16,087 nucleotides of DNA from JASFWK01 sp050049355 (GCA_050049355.1 JASFWK010000039.1:1-16087), one strand, 5' to 3'; positions 1 to 8,396 are shown, numbered from the stretch's first letter. Numbers and translations: made by a program. Notes: generated from the letters alone by a model not told the origin.

Positions 1-1002
1 ATCTCCGACCTCCTGCGGGCATTGCTGGTCCTCGCTGTGCTCACGGTGCATACCAGCGATCAGCTTTGGATCATCTATCTAATGGCAGCCACGATGGCAC
101 TGGTGGGAACTTTCTTCTACCCCGCCCGCAACGCTGCCCTCCCCAACATCGTCCCCAATGAATTGCTGCTGGCGGCCAACGGCCTGATTCAAGGAAGCTA
201 CATCATTGCTCTCGTCCTGGGGCCGACGTTGGCGGGAACGATCGTCGAGTTGTGGGGCCTGCAGTCCGCCATCCTGTTCGACAGCGGCACCTTCCTCTTC
301 TCGGCCGGCACCATACTGCTTATCCAAATTCCGCGCTTGAACAACAGCTCCTCAGATCAAGCAGAGCAGAGAAGCATGTGGAAGGACATGAAAGCCGGCC
401 TCGTCTTCATTCGCCGTAGCCGGATCCTCCGCCGCGCTCTCTACGTGACCGCCGTGGCCACCCTGGGTATCGGCGCAGTGGTCATCCTGGCCATCCTCCA
501 TCTGAAGGCTCGCCTGGAGGCAGGAGGCCTGGAGTACGGGGGCGCGATGAGTATGCTGGGCATCGGCTCGGTAGTGGGAGGGCTGCTCGTCACCCGCCTC
601 TCTCGCCGTCTTTCGACCAACAAGATCGTCGGCGGCATGCTTATCGCAGCTGGGGCGGCCGTGGTCGCGTTCGGGTACGCCACCACCTACCTGGTCGTCC
701 TGGCAAGCGTGATGATACTGGGACTGTGTATCGTCGTCGCCCGGGGGGCACTTAGCACTGTCACACAGACCCTGGCTCCCGATGAGGTTCGAGGGCGGGT
801 TCAGGCAGCAGTGAACCTTGTCGTGGCCGGGGGGACGGCCCTGGCGGAGGGACTCTCCGCCCTCCTGGCTCAATTCCTAGGGGTTCAGACTGTGGTTGTG
901 GCTGCCGGGGTGATCACAATGCTTGCCGGCGTGACCTCGATCTACATACTCCGAGAAGTCTCTTGGAGGCCCATCCAGCAAGCCGCGGACCGATCTGCCT
1001 AG
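1..1002 (+). CDS. MFS transporter, 5'-truncated (MFS_3-like exporter)
   Basis: Integral membrane protein of the major facilitator superfamily, probably a proton-driven exporter of small molecules; the substrate cannot be told from sequence. The frame is open from base 1 (reading ISDLLRALLVLAVL), so the N-terminal part lies outside the window and about 333 residues are visible. The visible part has repeated hydrophobic segments of about 20 residues rich in Gly, Ala, Leu and Val. It also has a basic loop after a Gly-rich helix (GIGSVVGGLLVTRLSRRLS), typical of the cytoplasmic loop early in the second half of MFS_3/EntS-like transporters, and ALSTVTQTLAPDEVRGRV, the usual loop of this subfamily. 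The tail is hydrophilic and ends at TAG 1000-1002. The convergent protease gene ends only five bases further on. Family assignment is firm; substrate unknown. Confidence 0.88.
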   Translation: MSDLLRALLVLAVLTVHTSDQLWIIYLMAATMALVGTFFYPARNAALPNIVPNELLLAANGLIQGSYIIALVLGPTLAGTIVELWGLQSAILFDSGTFLFSAGTILLIQIPRLNNSSSDQAEQRSMWKDMKAGLVFIRRSRILRRALYVTAVATLGIGAVVILAILHLKARLEAGGLEYGGAMSMLGIGSVVGGLLVTRLSRRLSTNKIVGGMLIAAGAAVVAFGYATTYLVVLASVMILGLCIVVARGALSTVTQTLAPDEVRGRVQAAVNLVVAGGTALAEGLSALLAQFLGVQTVVVAAGVITMLAGVTSIYILREVSWRPIQQAADRSA

Positions 1003-1007
1003 GCTCT

Positions 1008-2900
1008 TCAGGATTGATCCATCCACCCACGAAAGACCGGGAAGAGTAAGACGCGCCAGGGTACAGTCGACTCCACTGGCGCTCCCCGTACCGGGCCAGT
1101 CACTTCTGCAGCCCGGACTCCGTAGCGATCGTTGAGCACGCGGCTCCCCCGAGGCAGATCGCTCGCGGTCACGGCCAGCGTGGCTGTGAGATGGCCGCCA
1201 GGACCAAGCGTAGCTGGCCCCCAGGTCACCTCTCCTCCCCCCTCCGTGTAGACGCCGCTGGCCCATGCCAGCGAGGTGTTGGCAGGAAGAGCGTCGGTTA
1301 GCACCACGCTGGTGAGGGTGATAGCAGAGGTATTGGTGACAGCGAAGGTGTACTCCAGGAGGCGGGCGGGAACGCCGGGGGCGAAGCTGGCCCGCTTGGT
1401 GACCGTCAGCGGCGACCCAATATCCACAACGGCTGCCAGGGAATCCACGATCCCCCATCCGTAGACGTTGTTGGGTACTTGGTCAGGACCATCCCCGCCG
1501 CACCCCTGCGCGGTGAACCGCGGCCGAGCTGTCCGCCCGATGAGGCGTTCGGTCCCCGCCACGTCGCCGATGAGGTAAGGTGCAGCTGACCAGACCAGCG
1601 CTGCTACTCCGGCCGCGTGTGGGCCGGCCATTGAGGTGCCGCTCATCGAGCCATAGCCGCCAGGGAGACTGGAGCGGATTCCTACCCCTGGCGCACTCGC
1701 GTCGGGCTTGCGTCGTCCGGAGCCATCTATGGTCACTGGCCCACGGCTGCTGAAGGAGGCGATGTCATCGGAGGAGTTGGTGGCCCCCACGCTGAAAGCA
1801 TCCTCGTACAGCGCGGGCGGACTGCGCACTGTGCCGCACGCTGACCCCGCGTTCCCAGCTGAGGCGACCACCAGGATGCCCGCTGCACGCACGTTCTCCA
1901 CCACTGCCTGAAGAGCCGCCCAATCGCATCCCTCTGACGGTGGACAGATCCAAGAGTTGTTGATGACGTGGGGGGCTCTGCCAGGATCGCCCTGAGAGGG
2001 GGTACCACCCTGGGGATAGGGAGCCAAGAAGAACTCGAAGCACTCGATGTACGTCGCTGGCGTGCCCACTCCCTGATCCATATTCCTACAGCCAATCCAG
2101 CGTGCCCCCGGCGCCACACCGATCTGGTTCCCAGCGCCGTCATCGCCAACGATGGTACCCATAGTGTGAGTTCCGTGGCCGTGGTCGTCGCAGGGCTCAG
2201 AGGAATCAGGTCCGCAGATCCCTCCTCCACTGTGAATCGCATCGTGCCAGTTGTAGTCGTGGGTGATGGTGATACCGTTCCATCCCCGGTAGGCGCTGAT
2301 GAGGGCTGGGTGGTCCCAGTCGTAGCCGGTGTCCTGCCCGCCCACGACCACCCCCTGTCCGGTGTAGCCTAGCTGCCAGACATCGTCGGCGTTGACCCGT
2401 TGCACGTTCCATTCGACGGCGGAGGCTCCAGCCTCCGTTAATGCGGGGGAGGGAAGCGGCGCTCGAACCACTGGATTCGCCGCAATACGCGCCACCTCCG
2501 GCCGAGTGACCAGTTCTGCGACCAACTCCCGGCCCCCCGTCACCGCCAGCGCGTTGATGACGTAGAACGATCGGTACGGCACTCCCCGGCGATCCAGTGA
2601 CACTCGCAGAGCAGCCTGGGTACGCGTCGCGGCATCCCACAATCGCCCGACGACGAATCGGCCCTTGGCCTCGCGGGTGCCGAGATGGACTGCGCCGCGA
2701 AGGTCGGCCTGCTCCCCCAGGATCACTAGGAAGGTCGTCTGGTTCCCATCAGCCGTCTGCGCCCACACCGCCGGGTGGACGTTGGCCGGCCAAGTCTCCC
2801 CCTCCCTGACAGATCCAAACGTGAGGAGAGTCAGAAGCACCAGAAGGACGCCTGAGCGAGCCTGGCGAAGATCCCCAAAGGCGCAAAGGCTCAGGTGCAA
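1008..2900 (-). CDS. Secreted subtilisin-like serine protease (peptidase S8) with DUF11-like C-terminal domain
   Basis: Exported serine endopeptidase of about 630 residues. The catalytic triad is complete: Asp190 in GGQDTGYDWDHP, His242 in DDHGHGTHTMGT and Ser423 in GTSMAGPHAAGVAAL, with oxyanion Asn314 in VINNSW. A hydrophobic signal segment (residues ~17-30) precedes a ~110-residue region that resembles an I9-type propeptide. After the catalytic domain, residues ~498-600 form a beta-rich DUF11-like domain (TFAVTNTSAITLTSVVLTDA). The last residues (VLLFPVFRGW) resemble short hydrophobic tails I recall on other Chloroflexota exoproteins; that link is inference. Start: TTG at 2900 is preferred because AGGTGGGG lies about ten bases upstream and it begins seven bases after the upstream gene stops. 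An in-frame ATG at 2951 would overlap that gene by 44 bases and has no clear ribosome site. Role probably nutritional or cell-wall protein processing. Confidence 0.93.
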   Translation of the reverse strand: MHLSLCAFGDLRQARSGVLLVLLTLLTFGSVREGETWPANVHPAVWAQTADGNQTTFLVILGEQADLRGAVHLGTREAKGRFVVGRLWDAATRTQAALRVSLDRRGVPYRSFYVINALAVTGGRELVAELVTRPEVARIAANPVVRAPLPSPALTEAGASAVEWNVQRVNADDVWQLGYTGQGVVVGGQDTGYDWDHPALISAYRGWNGITITHDYNWHDAIHSGGGICGPDSSEPCDDHGHGTHTMGTIVGDDGAGNQIGVAPGARWIGCRNMDQGVGTPATYIECFEFFLAPYPQGGTPSQGDPGRAPHVINNSWICPPSEGCDWAALQAVVENVRAAGILVVASAGNAGSACGTVRSPPALYEDAFSVGATNSSDDIASFSSRGPVTIDGSGRRKPDASAPGVGIRSSLPGGYGSMSGTSMAGPHAAGVAALVWSAAPYLIGDVAGTERLIGRTARPRFTAQGCGGDGPDQVPNNVYGWGIVDSLAAVVDIGSPLTVTKRASFAPGVPARLLEYTFAVTNTSAITLTSVVLTDALPANTSLAWASGVYTEGGGEVTWGPATLGPGGHLTATLAVTASDLPRGSRVLNDRYGVRAAEVTGPVRGAPVESTVPWRVLLFPVFRGWMDQS

Positions 2901-2907
2901 CGAGAGA

Positions 2908-3276
2908 TTACCCCACCTGGTCCGCCACCGGGATGCTGAGCGGTCCCACATCCTGCACCACCACGCGGATGGTTAGCTCATGGAAGCCCGATTCGAGGGG
3001 CGACTCACTGGCCCGCACAGTGAAGGTATCCCCCACCGGGAAGGAGAGGGGATCCTCGTTTGTGATGGATGTGGCGGGTCGCACACGTCCCTCTTCCGTC
3101 ACCACCGTCACCTGCTCAAGCGAGACTCCCTCGCCATCCAGGTCCAGTGCCTTGAAGCTCAAGATGGTGCCAGAGGCAATTGGGTTCTCCAATCCAAACG
3201 CGAAGCCATCATCCTCGGCCCGCAGCGACCCCTTTACGTAGAGCTTCTTGAGTAAGAAGGGTGGAATAATTGGCAT
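2908..3276 (-). CDS. Small conserved-looking protein of unknown function (122 aa)
   Basis: Hypothetical protein beginning MPIIPPFLLKKLYVKGSLR. It has no signal peptide, membrane segment or cysteine. Composition suggests an all-beta fold: alternating hydrophobic strands (SGTILSFKALDLDGEGVSL, FHELTIRVVVQDVG) separated by Gly/Asp/Glu turns. The N-terminal pattern seems familiar to me as part of a widespread short uncharacterised family, but I cannot name a function and do not assign one. ATG 3276 is chosen over GTG 3285 because the GTG lies inside the Shine-Dalgarno sequence. The gene stops seven bases before the preferred start of the subtilase, so the two are very likely co-translated. It could be an accessory or inhibitor of the protease, but nothing in the sequence proves that. 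Confidence 0.8.
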   Translation of the reverse strand: MPIIPPFLLKKLYVKGSLRAEDDGFAFGLENPIASGTILSFKALDLDGEGVSLEQVTVVTEEGRVRPATSITNEDPLSFPVGDTFTVRASESPLESGFHELTIRVVVQDVGPLSIPVADQVG

Positions 3277-3280
3277 CGAA

Positions 3281-3290
3281 CTCACCTCCT
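3281..3290 (-). promoter_or_regulatory. Strong Shine-Dalgarno site of the 122-aa gene
   Basis: Minus-strand AGGAGGTGAG gives a near-perfect complement to the 16S rRNA tail. Its AGGAGG core lies eight bases before ATG 3276, so it decides that start against the GTG at 3285, which is part of the site itself. It is the best ribosome site in the window and suggests high translation of the small gene and the coupled protease. Confidence 0.85.
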
Positions 3291-3415
3291 GATAGGCAAG
3301 ACACGAGACAGGAATCCTCTCTTCAAACCACCGAATAGGTCTGTGGCATTCGCGTCTCGAAAGTACTCAGTTCCAACCGAAGTTATTAGGGAGCTAGAAC
3401 ACCAGATGAGAGCCC

Positions 3416-4516
3416 TCATTTGCGGAGCACTTCCCGATAGACAGCTACGGTGTCCGCTGCTATCCGAGCCTGGGTGTAGTGCGCCAACACACGCCGCCGC
3501 CCTCGCTGGGCCAGCTGTGCTCTCAGTTCAGGATCAGCCATCAGCTGTCCCAAACGCGTCCGTAACGCCCCCACATCCCCCTCTGGGAAGACCAGGCCAG
3601 CGTCCCCGATGACGTGCGGGATCTCTCCGCAGTCGGAACCCACCACCGGGACGCCAGAGGACATCGCCTCTATCAGCACTCGTCCGAACTGCTCCACCCA
3701 GTTGGGCTGCGAGCGAGAGGGCAGAACCAGGGCATCCAGCTCGTGGTAGAACGCCGGCATCTGGGTAGAGGGAATGGTCCCCCGGAAGGTGACGCGATCT
3801 GACAGCCCGAGCCTTCGAACCTCTCCCTCCAGCCGATCCTGCAGCGGGCCGCTGCCCAAGATTTCCACTTGCACACCGGCAAGCCCCGCCGCCGCCGCGA
3901 GCACCAGGTCTGCTCCCTTCTCCTCCACCAGCCGTCCGGCGAAGCCGACCACGAACCGCCGGCGGATCTCTCGCCGAGTTGAAGGAGTGAAGGCCTTCGG
4001 ATCCACCCCAAACTGAGGGATAACTGCAAGCGGCCCATCGTATCCCTTTTCCCGCCACACTCGCGCCGCGATCTGGCTGCCCGCGATGGCCGCGTCGGCG
4101 TGGCGCAGACAATACCGCTGAAAGAGAGAGAAGGGAGGTGGATACCTCCGCAGGAGGTTCTGCCAGGTGAACCAGAGCGTGCGGCACCTCGCCCTGCGGG
4201 CCAGGACCATGCCGTGAAAGGTCGCCAAGTTATACGGCTCTTCGTCCAGATGGACGATGTCGGGCCGGAATGCACGGATGCGCCGCCCGAGACGAGGGTA
4301 GAAATGAAGGTGGAAACTGCCATTGAGGATCATCGGCTCAACCACCAGTTCATATCCCTGGGTGTGCGCTCGCTCCAGCGGGATCACCCCTCGCTCATCC
4401 CGCCAGCGGAGCGGTACGACCACCACAAGCTCAACGTCATCGTACTGGGCGATCTCCTCCAGCTTCCGCTGATAGATTCCGACCAGGCATGCCTTTGAGA
4501 CCATCAATACGCGCAC
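3416..4516 (-). CDS. Glycosyltransferase family 4 (GT-B fold)
   Basis: Cytoplasmic retaining glycosyltransferase of 366 residues that should transfer a sugar from a nucleotide donor to a lipid-linked or glycan acceptor. The N-terminal Rossmann half starts VRVLMVSKACLVGIYQRKLE and contains DIVHLDEEPYNLA. The C-terminal half has FAGRLVEEKGADLVL, VEILGSGPL, the EX7E motif (Glu275 and Glu283 in VEQFGRVLIEAM) and SSGVPVVGSDCGEIPHVIGD, the standard GT4 donor-binding region. GTG 4516 is chosen because GGAGGT sits six bases upstream and the family N-terminus begins there. An open frame continues upstream to 4714, but its 66 extra residues are low-quality sequence from the intergenic region. It lies in the same direction as the two genes after it (139-base gap) and opposite the GT39-like operon. 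Sugar specificity is unknown. Confidence 0.92.
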   Translation of the reverse strand: MRVLMVSKACLVGIYQRKLEEIAQYDDVELVVVVPLRWRDERGVIPLERAHTQGYELVVEPMILNGSFHLHFYPRLGRRIRAFRPDIVHLDEEPYNLATFHGMVLARRARCRTLWFTWQNLLRRYPPPFSLFQRYCLRHADAAIAGSQIAARVWREKGYDGPLAVIPQFGVDPKAFTPSTRREIRRRFVVGFAGRLVEEKGADLVLAAAAGLAGVQVEILGSGPLQDRLEGEVRRLGLSDRVTFRGTIPSTQMPAFYHELDALVLPSRSQPNWVEQFGRVLIEAMSSGVPVVGSDCGEIPHVIGDAGLVFPEGDVGALRTRLGQLMADPELRAQLAQRGRRRVLAHYTQARIAADTVAVYREVLRK

Positions 4517-4776
4517 AGAGTGACCTCCGGAATTACTCGGCGGTGTCCCACAAGAGAATCGGCATAGCTCCAGCGCTTGAAAGTTTACAACCGCGGAGGT
4601 AGAATGAACTGCTGGAAGGCTCCCCTCCCACCACCGGGGGCGGGCTGGGTCGAGCCTTCCACCCGGGACGGTCCCTGAGGAGCGATCGAACATCAACTCA
4701 GGAGTCGTTCCCACATCCCGTGTGGATGTTCACAATCTTAGTTGCAGAAGGCGAACTCCTTCAAGTTGTCCAGCTT
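4517..4776. other. Divergent intergenic region upstream of the GT4 and GT39-like genes
   Basis: The gap between GTG 4516 (minus) and the start at 4814 (plus) is 297 bases. It holds a 10-bp inverted repeat (4613-4661), shorter inverted pairs (GAACATC near 4688 with GATGTTC near 4735; ACATCC/GGATGT around 4722-4737) and the plus-strand promoter. I found no convincing minus-strand promoter, RNA gene or protein here. Confidence 0.6.
4613..4661. repeat. 10-bp perfect inverted repeat in the GT4 leader
   Basis: TGGAAGGCTC (4613-4622) is matched by GAGCCTTCCA (4652-4661), with a 29-base GC-rich spacer that can itself fold. Read on the minus strand it would form a stable hairpin about 100 bases before the GT4 start, followed by a pyrimidine-rich stretch without a clean U-run. 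It could be a regulatory leader hairpin, weak attenuator or operator. Pairing is certain, role is not. Confidence 0.5.
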
Positions 4777-4804
4777 TTGACAAGCCCTTGCATTGTGCTA
4801 TAAT
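4777..4804 (+). promoter_or_regulatory. Consensus sigma-70 promoter of the GT39-like/LysM/PTPS operon
   Basis: TTGACA at 4777-4782 and TATAAT at 4799-4804 are both perfect consensus hexamers with a 16-base spacer. Transcription should start near 4811. This is only a few bases before TTG 4814, so the mRNA would be almost leaderless, and the more upstream TTG at 4793, inside the promoter, is ruled out as the start. Confidence 0.85.
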
Positions 4805-4813
4805 TTGCGCCCG

Positions 4814-6835
4814 TTGGCAAGTCGAGGATTGGATACGGAGGCGCTACGGCGCCGCAACCAGCTGACCACGGAAGTGCTCTTCCTGGTCGTCATCGCGCTT
4901 GCGGCGACGCTGAGAGTGATTGCCCTTGGCCGGATCCCGCCTGGGCTCTATCACGACGAGGCGCGCAACGGGTTGGACGCCCTTGGGGTCCTATCAGGCC
5001 ACTGGCCTGTCTACTTCGCGGCCAATCGCGGCCGTGAGCCACTCTTCATCTACCTTTCTACCGTCCCCCTTGGCCTGCTAGGCCGCACGCCAGCCGCGCT
5101 GCGCTTGGCTGCGGCTATCATTGGCACTTTGACAATTCCCGCCACCGTCCTCTGGGCACGCTCGTGGTTTGGTCAGCGCGTGGGACTTCTCTCCGGCGCA
5201 GTCCTGGGAGTCATGCTGTGGCACGTCCACTTGAGCCGGGTGGCCTTCCGGGCGGTGACGCTGCCGCTGCTGGTCGCTCTGGCCCTGTGGCTGGGGACCC
5301 GGGCCTGGCGGAGCAGGCGGAGAGGACTCTGGCTGTTAGCGGGCCTCTTGTATGGAGCCTGCTTCTATACCTACCTGGCGGTGCGTTTCACTCCGTTCGT
5401 GCTGGCGGCATGGGCAGGTGTGCTGGCGCTGCGCAAGCGGTTGAAGCAGCTGTGGCCTGGCGCTGCGTGGTTTGGCTTGGGCGCTGGGGTGGCGCTCGTG
5501 CCCCTGGCTGCCTACGCCGCCGGTCACTGGGACGTGGTCATGGGCCGGCCCGGCGCGGTCTCCGTCTTCAACCCGCTGATCAATAGGGGAGATCTCGCCG
5601 GTACTCTTCTGCGCCACCTGGGCCGCACGCTGGAGATGTTCTTTGTACAAGGGGACACCATCCCCCGTCACAACCTACCGGGCCGGCCGGTCTTCGATCC
5701 CGTGCTGGGATTGATGATGCTCGTGGGGGTAGCGTGGGCGATTGCACAGGCCAGGGGACGCCTGGCCCCTGCTCTGCTCCTGGTGTGGGTAGGGGTGATG
5801 CTGATGCCCACGTGGCTGGCTGAGGACGCCCCCCACTTCCTGCGAGCAGTCGGAGTTCTGCCCCTGCTGGCAGTCTTGCCCGGCCTGGGGATTGAAGGCC
5901 TGTGGAGATGGCTCGAGAGACGGGGGCGAGCGACGTGGGGCATAGCTTGCGCTTTGCTGGTCTTGATGATCGGCCTGGGCAGCACCACGTACGATTACTT
6001 CATACGCTATCCGGGGCAAGAGGAGGCCCGCTACTTCTTCGAGGAAGCAGCCACCTCCTTGGCTGCCGACGTCAATGACTTCCTGGGAAGTGGATGGCCG
6101 GGTGAGGGATGGGCAGTTCAGGCACAGGATCCGCCCCTAGGCCGACAGGCTTTCGTTGAGTGGCGACTGTGGGAGGAATGGACGGCAGTTCCCTTCTTGA
6201 TCTCAGCCGAAGGGGCCGTCTCCACTCAACCAGCGGATCTTTCGCCAGCGGGAGAAGCGACCCTCCTGATCCTGTGGCCCTACGGAGAGTACGAAAGGCG
6301 CCTGGAACTGATGCCCTACCCCGCCCGCATCCAGGTCTGGCAAGGGCCATCGGCGCGGGGAGATCTGGATCCCGCTCCCTTCACCGCCTACGTGGCCTTC
6401 GCCGCTGAGCCGGTGACTGAGCGAGGAATCCAGCCGCTGGCCCGCTTCGAGCGCGGGATCCACCTTGTGGAGGCAACTGCTAGGTCCCGGAACGGAACCT
6501 GGCAGCTAGAGTTGGTCTGGGAGGCGACATCCCAGGTAGACGCGGACTACACGGTCTTCGTCCACCTGCTGGACGGAACTACTACGGTGGCCCAAGCGGA
6601 TGGGGATCCGGCTGAGGGGTATTACCCCACAAGCATGTGGCGGATCGGTGACCAGGTAGTGGATCTCCACACCCTGGTCCCCCCAGGAGAACCGAGCGAA
6701 GAGCCGAACCTGAGGGTAGGGCTGTATCTGCGGTCGACGTTGGAGCGTCTGGCTGTCGTGGACGCGGACGGACGGCCCGTAGACGATGGGGTCTCCTTAC
6801 CAGTACCGCCCGCCGCAGGTCACGGAAACCATTAG
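4814..6835 (+). CDS. GT39-like (PMT_2) membrane glycosyltransferase with C-terminal beta-sandwich domain
   Basis: Polytopic membrane protein of about 673 residues resembling ArnT/PMT-type enzymes that use polyprenyl-phosphate sugars outside the membrane. The first helix is followed by the extracytoplasmic loop motif LYHDEARNGLDALGVL (Asp48, Glu49), the acidic pair that is catalytic in this superfamily. The sequence GREPLFIYLSTVPLGLLGRT and multiple hydrophobic helices to residue ~390 follow. After a TM segment (CALLVLMIGLGSTTYDYFI) comes a soluble region. Its last ~125 residues (GTWQLELVWEA, DYTVFVHLLDG, YYPTSMWRIGD, LRVGLYLRST) form a domain shared with the large protein at 8417-11860. No ribosome site is clear. 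TTG 4814 is preferred by promoter geometry; TTG 4829 and GTG 4874 are alternatives. First gene of a three-gene operon. Acceptor and donor are unknown. Confidence 0.87.
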   Translation: MASRGLDTEALRRRNQLTTEVLFLVVIALAATLRVIALGRIPPGLYHDEARNGLDALGVLSGHWPVYFAANRGREPLFIYLSTVPLGLLGRTPAALRLAAAIIGTLTIPATVLWARSWFGQRVGLLSGAVLGVMLWHVHLSRVAFRAVTLPLLVALALWLGTRAWRSRRRGLWLLAGLLYGACFYTYLAVRFTPFVLAAWAGVLALRKRLKQLWPGAAWFGLGAGVALVPLAAYAAGHWDVVMGRPGAVSVFNPLINRGDLAGTLLRHLGRTLEMFFVQGDTIPRHNLPGRPVFDPVLGLMMLVGVAWAIAQARGRLAPALLLVWVGVMLMPTWLAEDAPHFLRAVGVLPLLAVLPGLGIEGLWRWLERRGRATWGIACALLVLMIGLGSTTYDYFIRYPGQEEARYFFEEAATSLAADVNDFLGSGWPGEGWAVQAQDPPLGRQAFVEWRLWEEWTAVPFLISAEGAVSTQPADLSPAGEATLLILWPYGEYERRLELMPYPARIQVWQGPSARGDLDPAPFTAYVAFAAEPVTERGIQPLARFERGIHLVEATARSRNGTWQLELVWEATSQVDADYTVFVHLLDGTTTVAQADGDPAEGYYPTSMWRIGDQVVDLHTLVPPGEPSEEPNLRVGLYLRSTLERLAVVDADGRPVDDGVSLPVPPAAGHGNH

Positions 6836-6863
6836 GATAGGCACGGCAAGGAGAATGATAGTA

Positions 6864-8396
6864 ATGAAAGAGTACAAGCGTGTTGTTTGGGGCGCTCTTG
6901 CAGCGATCGCACTGCTACTGGGGAGCATGCCGACGGGGGTCGGAGCAACCCCGCACACCCAGGAAGTCGGGCAGAACCTGCTGCAGAATCCGGGGTTTGA
7001 GGGCATCAACTGCCCGCCCACTGGCTGGTGTGAAGGCAACTGGACCAGGGATACCTTCAACAATGTCACCTACGCAGAGATCTTCAGTCCCGAGGGGTGG
7101 ATAACCTTCTGGAGCGAAGGGATGAACTCCGTCGACGGAAGGAATTACGGTCGCCCGGAGTGCCAGGTTATCCCTGATGCACCGCCATACGTAGGGCCGC
7201 CGGCTCGCGTCCGCAACGGCAACTACGCGCTGAAGCAGTTCGGATTCTACCATGCGATCGACTCTGGTGTCTATCAGGTCGTCGACGGGCTGACCCCCGG
7301 CGGTACCGTTCAAGCCTCGGCCTACGCTCACGCCTGGACCTGCGGTGATGACAGAGACGCGTACTCCTGCGGCGATGAGTACCAGATGCTGTTCCGGGTT
7401 GGCATCGATCCCAACGGCGGCACCAATCCATGGAGTCCCAGCGTCGTATGGGCCGGTGGATACTCCTATGACGAGTACAGCCTCATCGGCCCAGTAGAGA
7501 CGCAAGTGGGTGAGTCCGGCGCTGTTACTATGTTCCTGCGAGCGACTGCCAAGTGGTCCGTTAAGCACAACGACGTCTACTGGGACGACGCTTCTTTGGT
7601 CTACACGACGCCGCCAGCCACGCCGACCAACACTCCGCTCCCTCCGCCGCCCACCTCGACACCTGGCCCCTCGCCCACGCCGCTACCCACGCCCACTCCC
7701 CGCCCTGACGGCGCCATCGTCCACATCGTGCAGCCGGGAGATACGCTCTACGGCGTAGCACTTCAGTATGGAGTGCCGGTTGAGCAGATCGAGGAGTTGA
7801 ACGCTGGCTCCATCCCCCCAAACAAGTGGCTTACAGTGGGTCAGGAACTGGTGATCGGTATTCCGTCCGAGACTCCCACCCCTTCTCCACCGCCGACACC
7901 AGAGGTTACTCCAACCCCCGAGACCGCCTCTATCTGTGTCCTGGCCTACCACGATCGGAACGGGGATACCTTCCGGCAGGCGGATACGGAGGAACCTTTG
8001 CCCAACGCCGTCTTCTCCGTGAGCGACAGCGTCGGCCTCTTAGAGCAGTACACCACTGACGGCCTGAACGAGCCCTACTGTTTCACTGGCCTGACACCCG
8101 GTACCTACCGAGTGGAGATGCGACCCCCAGAGGATTACACCGCCAGTGGACCATCCAGCATGGCTGTAGGCTTGGTTGACGCAGCCAGTACAGATGTGGT
8201 CCTGGGTGCTCAGCGCGGAGAGATGCCAGGAGAAGAGGACACGGGAGACGAGACTGCGGACGAGCCCGCCGCTGGGGAAGAAGGGGAGTCGATCTGGCCT
8301 AAAGTGCTTCGCTGGGGAGCCCGCGTCAGCGGGGTTCTGATGTTGGTTCTCGCGATCGCGGTAGCGGTCATCTTCGTCCTCAACCGTCGCCGCTGA
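6864..8396 (+). CDS. Membrane-anchored surface protein with LysM and Cna-B/SdrD-like domains
   Basis: Secreted modular protein of 510 residues. A signal peptide (1-28) is followed by a ~210-residue Cys-containing domain starting NLLQNPGFEG, like carbohydrate-binding jelly-roll modules. Then come a Pro/Thr linker (249-282), one LysM domain (286-333: HIVQPGDTLYGVALQYGVPV to LTVGQELVIG), a second Pro/Thr linker (335-354) and a Cna-B/SdrD-like beta domain (355-449: VLAYHDRNGDTF, YCFTGLTPGTYRVEMRPPE). An acidic linker and a C-terminal helix (487-506) ending in NRRR complete it. LysM binds peptidoglycan or related GlcNAc polymers, so the protein should stand on the cell surface, anchored at its C-terminus; no sortase LPXTG motif is present. 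ATG 6864 is chosen with AAGGAGA about nine bases upstream; ATG 6855 is too close. It starts 28 bases after the GT39-like gene. It may be a glycan-binding scaffold or a glycosylation target. Confidence 0.88.
   Translation: MKEYKRVVWGALAAIALLLGSMPTGVGATPHTQEVGQNLLQNPGFEGINCPPTGWCEGNWTRDTFNNVTYAEIFSPEGWITFWSEGMNSVDGRNYGRPECQVIPDAPPYVGPPARVRNGNYALKQFGFYHAIDSGVYQVVDGLTPGGTVQASAYAHAWTCGDDRDAYSCGDEYQMLFRVGIDPNGGTNPWSPSVVWAGGYSYDEYSLIGPVETQVGESGAVTMFLRATAKWSVKHNDVYWDDASLVYTTPPATPTNTPLPPPPTSTPGPSPTPLPTPTPRPDGAIVHIVQPGDTLYGVALQYGVPVEQIEELNAGSIPPNKWLTVGQELVIGIPSETPTPSPPPTPEVTPTPETASICVLAYHDRNGDTFRQADTEEPLPNAVFSVSDSVGLLEQYTTDGLNEPYCFTGLTPGTYRVEMRPPEDYTASGPSSMAVGLVDAASTDVVLGAQRGEMPGEEDTGDETADEPAAGEEGESIWPKVLRWGARVSGVLMLVLAIAVAVIFVLNRRR

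Noticed and set aside
352..873. Long minus-strand open frame opposite the MFS gene
   Set aside because: Its translation is low-complexity Gln/His/Asp-rich and it lies antisense to clear transporter coding sequence; it is a shadow of GC-rich codon use, as are other antisense frames in the window.
3406..3419. Hairpin ATGAG/CTCAT overlapping the GT4 stop codon as a terminator
   Set aside because: Only five base pairs with a four-base loop and no following U-run; too weak to call.
4517..4714. 66-residue N-terminal extension of the GT4 glycosyltransferase
   Set aside because: The extension has no family similarity and crosses the inverted repeat; GTG 4516 has a GGAGGT site and the family's usual N-terminus.
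4613..4740. T-box or other riboswitch upstream of the GT4 gene
   Set aside because: There are hairpins and a CCGCGG-like stretch, but no T-box bulge sequence, specifier loop or clear terminator with U-run.
7613..7980. Pro/Thr codon repetition in the LysM gene as a CRISPR or DNA repeat
   Set aside because: No regularly spaced identical repeats; it is ordinary low-complexity linker coding sequence.
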